64,000 nt of DNA from Oncomelania hupensis (lineage: Eukaryota > Mollusca > Gastropoda > Littorinimorpha > Pomatiopsidae), in NCBI GenBank assembly GCA_036898135.1, contig CM072511.1:24852468-24916467 (forward strand), given 5' to 3'. Positions 53,421 to 64,000 of the stretch are shown piece by piece. Every line of letters begins with the position of its first letter. Position 1 is the stretch's first letter. The notes under the pieces were generated by a model, which saw nothing but the letters and a program-made list of their open reading frames with translations, was not told where the DNA came from and did no database searches. Position numbers and translations under genes: made by a program.

Positions 53421-53648
53421 TATATTATATATATCTAAAATGGGTGTGGGTGTGTGTTTTAAACCTGTTCTTTTGACATAATAATTCGAGTTTTTTAACA
53501 TGCCGATAAGGCGAAACGATGAAAAGGATCATTACAGAAGTTCCACTCTTTGAGAAACATTTCGTCTTAACTTTTTAGTGAATTTCATAATGACGCTCAC
53601 TAATCTCAGCGGAGCTGCGACACTCGATGGTGGAGCAAATAGGGGGGT

Positions 53649-54248
53649 TGTTACGTTACACTCGTTGTTGGTTTTTATCAGTAGTTGATTCAGCCCCGAT
53701 GCTTGAATCCTGATAAGTGTAACCCAGATTCGTTTATCCAAGCAACCTGTTCACTCAGCAACAAGGCAGGAGTCGTTGTATGAAGTTTTCCAACTTTATT
53801 CAGCATACATCAACAACTGCATACAATCGCTTTTTTCCACTTTCTCACCTATCAACTCTCAAACAGTGCGGCACTCATATAGTTTCTCTATACTCTAGAG
53901 AACGTTCGAAGACTCCAGCGTGACGCAATTATAACCAATCAGGATAAAGTTCGTTATCGCTGTCTTACGTCATACAACCTTTTTTACGGTCCAAGAATTT
54001 CTCAGCTTCCAGTATATCTATCTAGACGCTTCGATCGATAATAAACAAGCAATCCTAGAAATTTCTCCCATAATATCGAACAACGAAAATCATCAACATT
54101 ATATACCAAGCTTCTTCTAACAACAACGCAAAGTCAAATCAAAGGTAAATACACTCTGTTATTGAATGCTGTGCAAAAAAAAAAAAAAAAAGGTTGGGAT
54201 ATATCGTGCGCGTCTTAACGTACTATCGTGCGCGTCGCAAACGTAACA
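53649..54248 (-). mobile_element. Solo LTR, family S, copy 4
   Basis: TGTTACG...GTAACA with GGGGT duplicated (53644-53648 and 54249-54253). It lies 228 bp from copy 3 in inverted orientation. Shares ACTTTATTCAGCATACATCA with the others. A poly-A run is near its right end. Confidence 0.87.
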
Positions 54249-54454
54249 GGGGTACCCACAAAGCAGCGGAACCTACGAGGCGTATGCCACCTGAATCCGG
54301 AACAGGCCTCATCCGGGTCAGACATTCTATAATGTAAGGGGACAGACACAGCAGCAACACCGTCATTATCGCGGCCTGACAGTCTGCGGCACTATCGTAT
54401 GATGAATGTTCTTCCATGTATCTGTACGCAATCTAGAAGAGAAAAAGAGATCAG

Positions 54455-54632
54455 ATAAGTATAGTCGTCAGAGCGCACGACTTGTGTACGTGCGCCTCGG
54501 GGGACGTGGATTCAAATCCTGACTTCAGCAAACTATTTTGTGATTGCTGGATAGTAGTGGCCAGCGCTTTGAGAAGCTCTCTGAGCTTGTAAGTGCGCTA
54601 TATAAGAGTAATCTCTTTCTTTCTTTCTTTTA
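54455..54632 (+). mobile_element. Short tRNA-like SINE with GCGCTATATAAGAG tail
   Basis: A-box-like GTCGTCAGAGCGCACG, B box GGATTCAAATCC near 54508, then CCAGCGCTTTGAGAAGC and GTGCGCTATATAAGAGTAAT before a CTTT tail. Confidence 0.65.
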
Positions 54633-54823
54633 TTTGCTTTTTTACATATAGCCCTCGGAAAGGGACTACATGTAGTCTACTGAAACTAAAACACAATTTT
54701 TAAAAAATAAATTATTACATGTTTGCAGATAAATTTGAGTAACAACACATGTATGTAAGAAACGCGGCGATCTGTAACCAACATACATGCTAACATGTTA
54801 CAAATTGATTGATTGATTGATTG

Positions 54824-55055
54824 TTGCTTTAGGTCCAGCGGACTCTTCCGAGCCAAATCAGGACCGGACAACCCCCGATCCGCATAAAAGATCTGCTGAA
54901 ACAACCCCAGTGGGAAAATTGAATGCCCTCCACCGGCCAGTCACTTTACAATAAAGACATCCCACGCAGGGGACGGCTGAGGCTTTACCCCAACTACTCG
55001 AACCCCCGGTTACAAAAACAAAATAGAATACAAACATCATTATAAATTATCAACA
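54824..55055 (-). repeat. Interspersed repeat B, copy 3 (inverted)
   Basis: CTTTAGGTCCAGCGGACTCT through TACAAAAACAAAATAGAATA is the reverse complement of 35729-35974 almost end to end. Confidence 0.78.
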
Positions 55056-55684
55056 AAACATAATAAAATGCCTATATTGCTAAAGAATAACATTATAGGA
55101 AGCCCTAGTGACCACCCGGCAGAAAGCGTCCAACACTCCCAAGCTGATCCAACAGACCTCATACACAAACAAGGAGTCTTGTCCAGGAAGAGTTTTCAAG
55201 AAAAAAGGTAGGTCATTGATCTAGCGAAGAAGAAGATAGTATAGCAGAGTGATAGGACAGAGCAGGAATGGGAAAGAGTAAATGAGGAAGACAGCGACAG
55301 TGGGAATTTAAAGCACTAAATTTCCAGAAAGTGGGGATACTATTTATACTGAAACCCCCGGCACCCCAACGGGGGTACGCTCCCCTACGGCCACAAGGCT
55401 ATGGGACCACCTTTACTTTTTTTTTAAATGGACGATTAGGCAATAGTGAACCCTACCAGACAACAACAAAATTATGCATGTTGATAATAGACGCAGGCAA
55501 TATACAATTTCAAAAATAAAAAGTCGATTTTCTTTCCGTCTTCTAATAGCGATCTCCCTGCCTTTACACCACCTGTTTGAGTGATGGATGTGTATTTGTT
55601 GTTGTGTGTGTGAGGGTGGATGAGACAGGTGAGCGTGTATGGTGGTACAGATCGCCGCGCTTTGAGCCTGATTGATTTGTGGAA

Positions 55685-55686
<2 letters not shown>
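55056..55686. other. Non-coding, mostly unremarkable
   Basis: Contains CCGCGCTTTGAGCCTGATTG at 55656, a probable SINE/LINE tail leading into the ATT repeat. Otherwise nothing recognised. Confidence 0.45.

Positions 55687-55752
<66 letters not shown>
55687..55752. repeat. (ATT)n microsatellite
   Basis: About 22 ATT units. Confidence 0.95.
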
Positions 55753-55753
<1 letters not shown>

Positions 55754-56345
55754 GTCATCATGGTGATGTCATAATTTGTTGTTTTTTTGTTTAAAAAAAA
55801 ATCCTATATACTGGGGGGATTTAGTTCAGGCTTGGTATGTACTTAGACTTTACCTGTGCCTCCAAAATAAAACCAAAGTTATGCAAATCAAGTAAAGTAA
55901 TCCTCGTGACAAATTTTTTAAAATAACATTTTTAAATTTACCTTTTAAAAACAAACAAACAAACTTTGTATGTAATTAGAGTGTTCAGATGCCCTGATCC
56001 ATCCCAAACAAACTTTGTATGTAATTAGAGTGTTCAGATGCCTTGATCCATCCTTAAACGAAACTATGGTGTATTGAGTGACGTCATCGTGTAAGGTCCT
56101 CATAGGGATGTAATAAATTGTTGTTTTTTCTAATCCTGTTTTCTCCCAAACTACTGGAGATATTTGGTTCACATTTGGTACATACTTAGAGGTCACCTAT
56201 GCCTCCAACTTAAAACCAAAATTATGCAAAATTGAGTGACGTAATCATGATGACGTCACCCTTGTTTGGTAACATTTTGTTTAAACTTTGTATGTAATGA
56301 GGAGTTAAAGATGCGTTGAGCCTTATTAAAAAAAATTACGTATAT
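55753..56345. repeat. Imperfect tandem repeat with TGACGTCA-like words
   Basis: Two roughly 300-bp diverged units share AATTTGTTGTTTTTT, GGTATGTACTTAGA / GGTACATACTTAGA, CCTCCAA and AAACCAAA.TTATGCAAA. They contain several GACGTCA or ACGTCATC words. A 49-bp tandem duplication (CAAACTTTGTATGTAATTAG) starts at 55960 and 56009. Confidence 0.65.
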
Positions 56346-56458
56346 CGAGTAATCGAGTGGTAATAGTTTTTCATTTCATTTAGTTTTTTTTATTTTGCGC
56401 ACATTTCTTTGAAACTAATGGACGGATTCCTGTGAAACTTGGTATTTAGTTAGTTAGT

Positions 56459-56900
56459 TTGAGGCATGGTGGTCTTATGGTAGTGCTTTGGCTTGCGGAT
56501 CTGAAGGTCCCGGGTTCGAGCCCTGGCCGGGCCATTGTGTTGTGTGCCTGGGAAAGACACTTTACTCCCGTTTCCTACTCCTTCGGATGAGAGTATAAAC
56601 CGAGGTCTAGTCTGTGTGTCGAATACATTCCATCATAACGGACTTTAAAGATCCTGACGCTCATGTCCTAGACGGGTGAGTGCCGGTAACAAGAACACAC
56701 CCAGCATGCACTTGGTCCTTCTCCCCCATCCCTGGCTGCCCAGGATTGTGCTCAGTTGTCCGTGCGGCAGACCATGCGCCCAAAGGCTGCGGGTGGGCGT
56801 CTCGGGCGGTTTGAGTTAGATACTGTATCGGCCAGCGCTTTGAACTCGTTGGGAAAAAGCGCTATATAAATATTCTTATCTTATCTTTTCTTATCTTATC
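56459..56900 (+). mobile_element. tRNA-derived SINE, family V, with 13-bp TSD
   Basis: The head GGTGGTCTTATGGTAGTGC (A box) and GGGTTCGAGCCC (B box) is followed by a roughly 340-bp body, GGGAAAAAGCGCTATATAAA at about 56850, and a (TTATC)n tail. TTAGTTAGTTAGT flanks both sides (56446-56458 and 56901-56913). The best-preserved copy in the window. Confidence 0.9.
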
Positions 56901-57029
56901 TTAGTTAGTTAGTGTGTTTGTGTTTGTGAGAGAGACAGAGAGAGAGAAACAGAGAGAGCCCGCGAGGGAACTCTGCACCTGTTAGTCCAGCACTTGTTTT
57001 ATTTTAATTTTAGACAGAGTGAATCCAAT

Positions 57030-57184
57030 CATTATTAAAGAGATGGAGGAAACCGTAGTACCCAGATAAAACCTTCGGTGGCCTGAATGCCTGGTACCTA
57101 AACCACGTAAGTGTGTCCCCTGCGGGGTTTAAACCCGCTATCTTCGGGCTAGGAAACCAGCTCCTCAACAACCGAGCTACCAGG
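57030..57184 (-). mobile_element. tRNA-like SINE, inverted
   Basis: The reverse complement begins GCCTGGTAGCTCGGTTGTTG (A box), with GGGTTTAAACCC (B box). A short body GGTTTTATCTGGGTACTACG follows. No cloverleaf anticodon arm of quality, so not a tRNA gene. Confidence 0.7.
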
Positions 57185-57974
57185 CAAAAGGGGCTGCTTT
57201 CATGGGTGTGATGATCGACAGCCTACCAGGTGTACAAGACTCCCAGTGGCTGACGCTAATTCCATCCGGTGTCCAAAAGCTGTGAAAACAAAGAATATAT
57301 TTGAGGGAATGGATAGTGTTGTCAGATCAGAGGGATAACCGTTAGGAAAAACACACACACACACACACACAAAAACAACACAATGTACGGGTCCCTGGAC
57401 GCTCATAGGGCTAAATCGCATATTTTTCGCGTCATGCAAACAATTTTATCTGCCAAGTTAAGATACAAGGAAAATGTCTCGGAATCGAGATAATACAACA
57501 ACGCACACACACATACACGCACGGGTGCGCACTTTGTATTCATGGCAAATTGGGGTTTTGGACAAAATGTTAATAATCGGAAAGCGGTTTTTTTGTTTGT
57601 TTGTTTGTTTGTTGTTGTTTTTTAACGGAAAGAGCGCAAAATTCATCTAAAAATTTAAGAATTAGATTAAAGAAAAAAGTATTTTTTCTTCAAAAAGTGG
57701 GACATATTTCGTCTCCTTACCCTAACCCATTTACTTCAAAGTTGTCCAGAAAACAGTCGGTCTTGGACAGAGCACTCTCGTGTTCCTAAAACAGTCCCAC
57801 GCACTACATGTGCACTCCCATGTACTAAAACAGCACTCCCATGTACTAAAACAGCACTCCCAGGTTCTTAAAAAAAAAGTGGGACGCTAGCAAAAAGCCC
57901 AATTTTATGCATAAAAAAGCCAGTTTAGCACCCCATTTCTCCATGACACGCGTACACACACACACCCACACACC

Positions 57975-58017
<43 letters not shown>

Positions 58018-59477
58018 GCGCACACACACAAATTGCAAAAACAGCCAATGGCTACAGAAATACAGTCCCAAGTGTATATATTGGAAAACAATATTGTACA
58101 AAGTTTTCTGAAATCAATAAATTCAGCAACTTGCTCATTACAGAATACAGAATTTATTCCAAGTGGCATTGCACAAGGAATTTGCATTCTGAACTTGATT
58201 TGCTTTCTAGACACGCAAAACCGAATGCAACTCCATGCTATGACCTGAAAAGTACCCAGTTGTAGCCTACTGAAAGTGCAATTTCAATTATGGCAGGAGA
58301 GACAGGTATCAACCAGATAAAGGGCATCTTGAATCCTCAAGGAGTTGTGTCCCTTCAAGTTCCATAGAGATCGATCGTAATTATCTTGAAGTCTCTCTGA
58401 GATCAGAATGGATTAAAAGGAGATAAAACCGAAAAGGTGCTGAGTGCCACCGCTAGGGAAATTGCGCAGAAAGGGGTGTGAGGTTGAGAGATGCCAGAAG
58501 CAAACCTGATCGACGTACCCCATTCAGAACTCAGTTTGAATTTGTCTTCTTACAACGTTAATAGCACCTTCGCGTGCGGACTAGGTATTGCACCTCTAAT
58601 ACCAGCCTACCGGCTCCTATGCCAATAGGACACACTCGAAGCATACATAAAACAAATCGTTCTGAATCTCAGTCCATTACACACGCTTTCACGACAGAAG
58701 CTAATTCACCATTATCATCATGCCCGTCTTCATCAGCATGGCAAAGCTAAAAAGCAATCTTTCAACCTGCATTAAATCATTCTCGATCTCATTTATCACG
58801 GCCACGTTCATGCATTGTAAGATTCAGATCAAAGAGAAATACACTGTGCTATAATTATGTAACAGATTGTTAGCAAGGTGGGCGTGCTGGTGAATCATGT
58901 TAAACTATACGAATTATTGCGCGTTTGCGTGTATACGTACGGTAAAGATCAGTCATTGTATGCACGATTGCAGGTCGGTCGGGAAATAACACGGATGAGA
59001 GAAGAAAAAGGCCTAAATCACAAGGTTGGATTGTCATTAATGATGATACTGAGTGTCAGAAATTTAGCATTTTCCTGAAGTTTGCGACCTGTAGTCAGAA
59101 ACTGGTGCGGTGCACGTAGACCTTACAAAACTCGGTGTGCGGCTGTTATTTATTTATTTAGTTAAATTTACGTCCCCGGACACATGAAGCGTATAGGGGA
59201 CGGGTGAACCACCACTGCTCTTCTGCCTTTTACGGCTGTTATTATTCTTATACTAGAAATGTATGCAATGCTCACAACTATAAATTACCGCCTACTAGTC
59301 TGTAATATCATCACATGCACTTTTGCAAAATGTCGTACGTAATAGATGTAGGTGCCAGGGAGGTGTTTTTCACAATGCTGAATGTTTTTTTTTTCCTGCT
59401 AAAACGTTTCGTTTCATGCACCTTTCTTCACTGTGTTGTGGTCATGCATGTGTGCTTTACTGTTTTTGCATTATTTA
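57185..59477. other. Non-coding with simple repeats
   Basis: (AC)n near 57352-57370 and 57953-58029. Three 24-bp units of ACAGCACTCCCATGTACTAA lie at about 57800-57865. 59165-59203 (GTCCCCGGACACA...GCGTATAGGGGAC) matches part of the family S LTR. No gene seen. Confidence 0.55.
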
Positions 59478-60273
59478 GTAGGGGTGTTCGGTTTTACCGG
59501 TTTTCCGGTTAAAATCGGTTCGACTTTCTCACGGTTCGGTAAACCGGTTTGGCTTTAAAAAACCGGAAAACCGCGGTTTTTCTAAGGGACATCACTCGTC
59601 CAGTAAAGCACTAGGAAAATGGCAGAAACAGAGAAATTCGTAGCGAACACGCTTGGGAAAGCTGACATTTGGAGATTCTTTCTCCTGCGAGAGACAGAAG
59701 CAGGAAAGGTTGACCATAATACCGGTTACTGTAAAGAGTGTAAGGCAAGTATTAAATTTGGCGGTGGCACTTCAAATCTGAATGCACACGTTCGCCGACA
59801 CCACCCTTTGCTGCTACTGCTGAAGCCAGCCAAGCCTGCGGGCCCTGCACCCAATAGATGTAACCCACAAGTCCTACATGTAAAATCCAGTGTGAACGCA
59901 AGGACTTTTTACAAACGAATTTCACAGAACACAAACTTGGAACAGGCTTTTAATCTTTCAATGCGCATTGTTTTTCTAACCAATATGACATTCGCAACTT
60001 CAGATTCCACCAACGGTTTCACAAACTCAAAATTGAAAAGCAAACTCCCAAATCTACCCACTGTGGAGGAGGGAAATAGCCTCTGAGTTAAGTAGCTAGC
60101 GACATAAATTAAAAAAAAATGCAATACAGAGGTTATTTCCCTTGCTTACTATGCGCCTTTACCCGGGGTAACCAGTTGTAACTTCTAGCCGGTTAACCGG
60201 TTTTAAACCGCGGTTTTCTTTTGGAAAAACCGGTTAAAAACCGGTTTGAGCAATCGTACCGGTTCCACCCTCT
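59478..60273 (+). mobile_element. hAT-type element, internally deleted, 8-bp TSD ATTATTTA
   Basis: ATTATTTA at 59470-59477 and 60274-60281 flanks TAGGGGTG-like and CACCCTCT-like inverted ends. Dense subterminal ACCGGTT/AACCGG words occur near both termini (59495-59575 and 60188-60265). An 8-bp duplication and a BED finger ORF inside identify the hAT superfamily. Confidence 0.85.
59619..60086 (+). CDS. BED-type zinc finger fragment of a hAT transposase, 155 aa
   Basis: From the ATG at 59619: residues 1-70 form a BED finger with CKECKASIKFGGGTSNLNAH and VRRHHP, that is C-x2-C...H-x4/5-H spacing. WRFF precedes it, as in ZBED and hAT transposases. The rest (residues 71-155) has no recognised domain, and the RNase H-like catalytic core and dimerisation region are missing. 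The frame is open, so a DNA-binding-only protein is conceivable. More likely it is an internally deleted non-autonomous copy. Confidence 0.75.
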   Translation: MAETEKFVANTLGKADIWRFFLLRETEAGKVDHNTGYCKECKASIKFGGGTSNLNAHVRRHHPLLLLLKPAKPAGPAPNRCNPQVLHVKSSVNARTFYKRISQNTNLEQAFNLSMRIVFLTNMTFATSDSTNGFTNSKLKSKLPNLPTVEEGNSL

Positions 60274-60281
60274 ATTATTTA

Positions 60282-61149
60282 CACTGTTCTTTCACTTCTC
60301 TGATGACTGCTGTTTTTGTTTTATCTTGCATCTTTCTGCAATTGTTCTCTTGAGTTAATTTCTTTCGAGGTGTCACAAACGTTTGAACATTGTTGTTGTT
60401 TTTTCATTCAGTGTATGTGTTATTGTTGGCAGTTAGATGCTGCTGTGTCTTGTAATATAGTGCCGTTCTTGCTGTAATTATGTATATATTGTAAATCCCT
60501 ATCTCCCATCTCACCCCCCCCCCTTGCCTGCTATATGGTCCCCTCCCCTGGCCCTGGGCTAGGAGCTTCATTTAATATTGGTTGTTTCATCGTTTTTTTT
60601 TTAATAAAAGGGAAAAAAAAGTTCTAAATAACAGAAAAATCGATTTTTCCAAAGTAACCACAATGTAAGAAAATCTGGTAATGGAGATAAATATGTTGGC
60701 TACAACAGTACAATTGGCCACTTCCATTGTAGTTTCTAAGTTAACTAATTGGCCACTTCCATTGTAGTTTCTAAGTTAACTAATTGGCCACTTCCATTGT
60801 AGTTTCTAAGTTAATTCGTCACAAAATGTCAGCGTAGGGTGGTGAAGACAAAAGGCAGAATGAAGGTAATTATATTTTTTTGGGTGTATTTCTTGAATGA
60901 GAAAGGGCTTTCGCAATCAGAGAAATACAATTTCAGACATTAAAAATTACATGGACGACACAGTGCAGAAAACATGATAATGTTGTTGTTCATGTTGCTG
61001 TTCAACTCGTCTCGTGTCCTTTGATGATGATGACGATGATGATGATGATCATCATCATCATTATTAATCATATTAATGATAACAATGAAGGTATTCATAA
61101 TAAACGTCGACAGATGTGCATGCGCATACGAACACACTCAAGCGAGTGA

Positions 61150-61151
<2 letters not shown>
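60282..61151. other. Non-coding with 35-bp minisatellite
   Basis: Three perfect or near-perfect 35-bp units beginning ATTGGCCACTTCCATTGTAG start at 60713, 60748 and 60783. A GAT/ATC trinucleotide patch with a small palindrome is near 61023-61060. Otherwise nothing recognised. Confidence 0.75.

Positions 61152-61219
<68 letters not shown>
61152..61219. repeat. (CT)n microsatellite
   Basis: About 34 CT units. Confidence 0.97.
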
Positions 61220-61221
<2 letters not shown>

Positions 61222-61237
61222 ACTGTGTGTGTGTGTC

Positions 61238-61318
61238 TTATATAGCGCCTTTCCAGCTCAAGATCTGCTGAAGGCGCTTGTCGATACAGAATCTAACTCA
61301 AGCCGCCCGAGGCTAACA
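61238..61318 (-). mobile_element. SINE family V 3' fragment
   Basis: The reverse complement CGGGCGGCTTGAGTTAGATT, then TGTATCGACAAGCGCC, ending AGGCGCTATATAAGAC, parallels about 56795-56875. Confidence 0.7.
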
Positions 61319-61797
61319 TCTGCGTCAACATAGCATGATTTAGCTGCACCTTTGTTTCGTTTGTGTGATGAATCGATAGTAAACGAGTTAGCCTAGTAAT
61401 GATAGTGATGACAGGCAGGAGGGCAGCATGACATCAAAGAATGGATCATGGTGAAAATCCACCACTGCACGCACATTGTCATAGATATATCGATACCTGC
61501 AAACGAGTTCTACGGCGAACGCCTATCTCACACGTGTAGTCATGTGTAGACTGCTATTAAGACTGCTAAGTTGTTCTTCAGCAAAGAGTTTGTATAGTGA
61601 GTTCCAGCATCGGCAGGCACTATCGTATGGTGGCCTTGAAGGCGTTTGACATTCACCCGAACAGCTGGGAGCAGAGCTCACAGTACAGGACTGGATGGCA
61701 TCTGCTGTGTGTAAGGATACTGTCACCTGAGTCCAGAAGAGAAGAGGCCCTTGTTGCCGAGTGGTGAAAATGACATCTAAGAATGGCTAACCGCGGT

Positions 61798-61798
<1 letters not shown>

Positions 61799-61862
<64 letters not shown>
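61799..61862. repeat. (GA)n microsatellite
   Basis: GA tract with one CA interruption. Confidence 0.95.
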
Positions 61863-61863
<1 letters not shown>

Positions 61864-61939
61864 ATACATATATTTATTCAATAAAGGGCTAAACTCCTTT
61901 AGAAGGGTTATGTGCAACATGTTTACAAATTATTACAAT

Positions 61940-61998
61940 ACCTATCCTATCCTATCCTATCCTATCCCATAACTCCAAGGTCGTTGGGGCACCATTGT
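61940..61998 (-). mobile_element. Family A LINE 3'-end insertion, about 59 bp, with TSD
   Basis: (CCTAT)n then CCCATAACTCCAAGGTCGTT and GGGGCACC is the extreme 3' end of family A. TATTACAAT flanks it at 61931-61939 and 61999-62007. An extreme 5' truncation. Confidence 0.85.
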
Positions 61999-62079
61999 AT
62001 TACAATGCAACAGCAGTCAAGTCAAACATACATCGAGAAATATATTATTTCAAATCCTCAAAACATACATCATGACAAA

Positions 62080-63618
62080 ACAGTTTCTCAAATCTTAAAC
62101 GCTCTGTACAAAAACATGCATAATCTCCTTACAACATTTGCATTATTTGATACCAATAATAAAGACAGCTTGAATGCATTTGGGGTGCTGTATTTGGGGG
62201 CAATATATTCTCTGCCTAAATCTTCGAAGTATGGACAACAGAGCAAAAAATTCAGCTCATTTTCTTCGGTTTGATTACATAATTTACACAGTTTGTTTTC
62301 TGGTGTGCAACTGCGATATCTATACAAATGAATAGCCAAATCAGAAATACCAAATCTGAACTTAGTCATTAAATACTGAAGATGTCTATCTAGTTTCAAT
62401 TTAAAAAATAAAGGCTCATCATGCGACATATTTCAAACGGATTTGTATTACTCGAACCATTCACTCGTATTTACATGATCATTCCATTCTTGCCATCTAC
62501 AGTCTTTCATTCGCTCTTTAAAAACACGCAGAAACCATAATACATTACACATGCTCTGATTCATCTACACATACCTACATTCAAACGGAAACAAACATAC
62601 TGGTACGTTCATCACCCACGTCTTTTTTTCTCAATTATCCAGTTCATAAAACCTGTTATAAGTTTTCTTAGGTAATCTGCAACCATCCATCTGTAATAAC
62701 TTAAGCTAATAGCCTAGACAACTGACAACAGAATTAATGGTTACATTACTCGTTATACACACAAATCATTTGGCGTACGGATGTCTACGAACACACATTA
62801 CTTCAGGGCAACCAAATGTACGTTTTCCACAAGGTTATGAAATTTGGGGTTTTGAAAAAGCAGCAATTCATTGACTCGAATAGCTGCTTTTTCCAAACCC
62901 CACATTTCAGAACAATATTGCATAATTGGCTGAACGTGCATCAGAAAGTTTCAAATAAACGTCTAAAGAATGATTATTATCCATACGAAGTCACTGCATT
63001 ATACCAAAAAATTGCCTTTTTAGCTTTACACGCTATATTCCTACATTCTGCAATAAAATTTATCTTCGAAGAAAACTAAATACCCAGATATTTATATGCA
63101 TTAACTACAGGCATAACACTTCCATAAAAAAGCCACTTTTCCCTAGCTCCTAAAGATCCCCCTTTTCTAATCACAAGAATGTTACTTTTATCCATAAGCA
63201 AGGAAACTGCTCTATGTAAACTATTAATTTGCGTTTGTAATCCTACTTCTGTTTTAGATAACAGAACAACATTAGCAAGCAACATAATAAACAATTCAAA
63301 ATCATCAAGAAAAAAATGTTACACCATGTCGTTTATTATTTATTACTTTTAAGTGCCAGCTCATTAATAAAAAAAAAAAAAAGAAGATGAAAAAGAATTG
63401 GGCTATTTACGTCCCCTTGCTTCAGCCGTAATAAACCGTTTACATAGTGTGTGAGTCTGGCACCACATCTAATACAATCTTTTACATTTACAAACAACTT
63501 TTGACACATTGAAAAAGTTTTTCCTTAATTCCATTCTTCAGCAATACAGACAATAGCAAATCCATATTAATAGAGTCGCAACATTTGCCAAAATCTATGA
63601 AAGCTACATAACGTTTAC

Positions 63619-63620
<2 letters not shown>
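62080..63620 (-). pseudogene. Degenerate LINE reverse transcriptase
   Basis: Minus strand: YVAFIDFGKCCDSINMDLLL near 63560 (motif A, FIDF.K..DS), GDVNSPILF near 63405, ANVVLLSKTEVGLQTQIN near 63250 (FADD position decayed), NAYKYLGI near 63085. The C-terminal block is KLCKLCNQTEENELNFLLCC near 62250, a Cys-rich segment. Multiple frame breaks. It is neither family A nor the CR1-like copy. The 5' border abuts a GA tract. Confidence 0.75.
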
Positions 63621-63621
<1 letters not shown>

Positions 63622-63694
<73 letters not shown>

Positions 63695-63933
63695 CAGAGA
63701 GAGAGAGACAGACAGAGAGAGAGACAGAGAGAAAGATAATAGAAGGAGAGAGACAGAGAGAAGAATAAGCAGAAAGAGAGAGAGACAGAGAGAGAGACAG
63801 AGATAAACACAAAGAGACAGCAAAAGGGAAAGACAAAGAGAGAGAGAGAGAGAAGGAGAGAGGAGAAGAAGAAGAAGAAGAAGAAGAAGAAGAAGAAGAA
63901 GAAGAAGAAGAAGAAGAAGAAGAAGAAGAAGAA
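63622..63933. repeat. (GA)n and (GAA)n purine tract, about 310 bp
   Basis: GA units to 63690, GACAGAGA-type imperfect units to about 63850, then GAA units 63866-63933. Almost all purine on the + strand. Confidence 0.95.
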
Positions 63934-64000
63934 GGGCGCGATGGAGAGAATGCCAAAGAATGACAGCGTAGACTTTAGGGTGGAAGGCATTTTAACATGG

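Noticed and set aside
57110..57184. Possible tRNA gene (minus)
   Set aside because: The B box GGGTTTAAACCC is present, but no convincing anticodon arm; it fits a tRNA-derived SINE head.

Overview
This is a gene-poor, repeat-rich stretch of an animal nuclear genome. The evidence is GT-AG introns, tRNA- and 5S-derived SINEs, APE-type LINEs, Ty3/Gypsy LTR elements, and hAT/piggyBac relics. Abundant SINE tails ending GCGCTATATAAAT(ATT)n and TCAAGGTCA-bearing repeats suggest a mollusc, probably a gastropod; that placement is an inference. Base composition is AT-rich, with long CT/GA, ATT/ATC, AC and TA microsatellites.

1-14300: the 3' half of one host gene on the + strand, a class I unconventional myosin that matches MYO1D (Drosophila Myo31DF). 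Eleven exons with consistent phases encode the last 518 residues: lower motor domain, converter, two IQ motifs and the TH1 tail, ending at a TAA at 14298-14300. The ATP-binding part lies upstream of the window. The introns hold a MITE with a 6-bp target duplication, a 5S rRNA-derived SINE, a 5'-truncated LINE, a piggyBac remnant 67 bp from an exon, and a roughly 60-bp minisatellite.

14301-25782: no second gene is visible. It holds the likely 3' UTR, a 402-bp MITE, a copy of a roughly 240-bp interspersed repeat, and microsatellites.

25783-54248: a nested transposon landscape. There are four solo LTRs of one family, three with convincing 5-bp target duplications. Two 5-kb structures are bounded by inverted repeats: 27189-32430, with perfect 30-bp ends, and 40858-45899. 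Both share an unusual layout in which a short motif in the terminal repeat recurs as small hairpins in subterminal arrays. Each has been invaded by retroelements: a decayed LINE and a minisatellite fold-back in the first, and a truncated Ty3/Gypsy element in the second. An apparently intact RTE-like LINE with a 1019-residue ORF (37198-40257) sits between them. Truncated relatives lie at 33848-34974, 46693-48212 (with a twin-priming 5' inversion) and 61940-61998.

54249-64000: SINE copies (one with a 13-bp target duplication), short tandem repeats, a 796-bp hAT-type element that keeps only a BED zinc finger (8-bp target duplication), and a degenerate LINE reverse transcriptase at the right edge.

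The only gene with a clear host function is the myosin; nearly everything else is mobile DNA of different ages. The best candidates for something undescribed are the two hairpin-array inverted-repeat elements and the perfect 43-bp-arm palindrome at the broken end of the Gypsy element.
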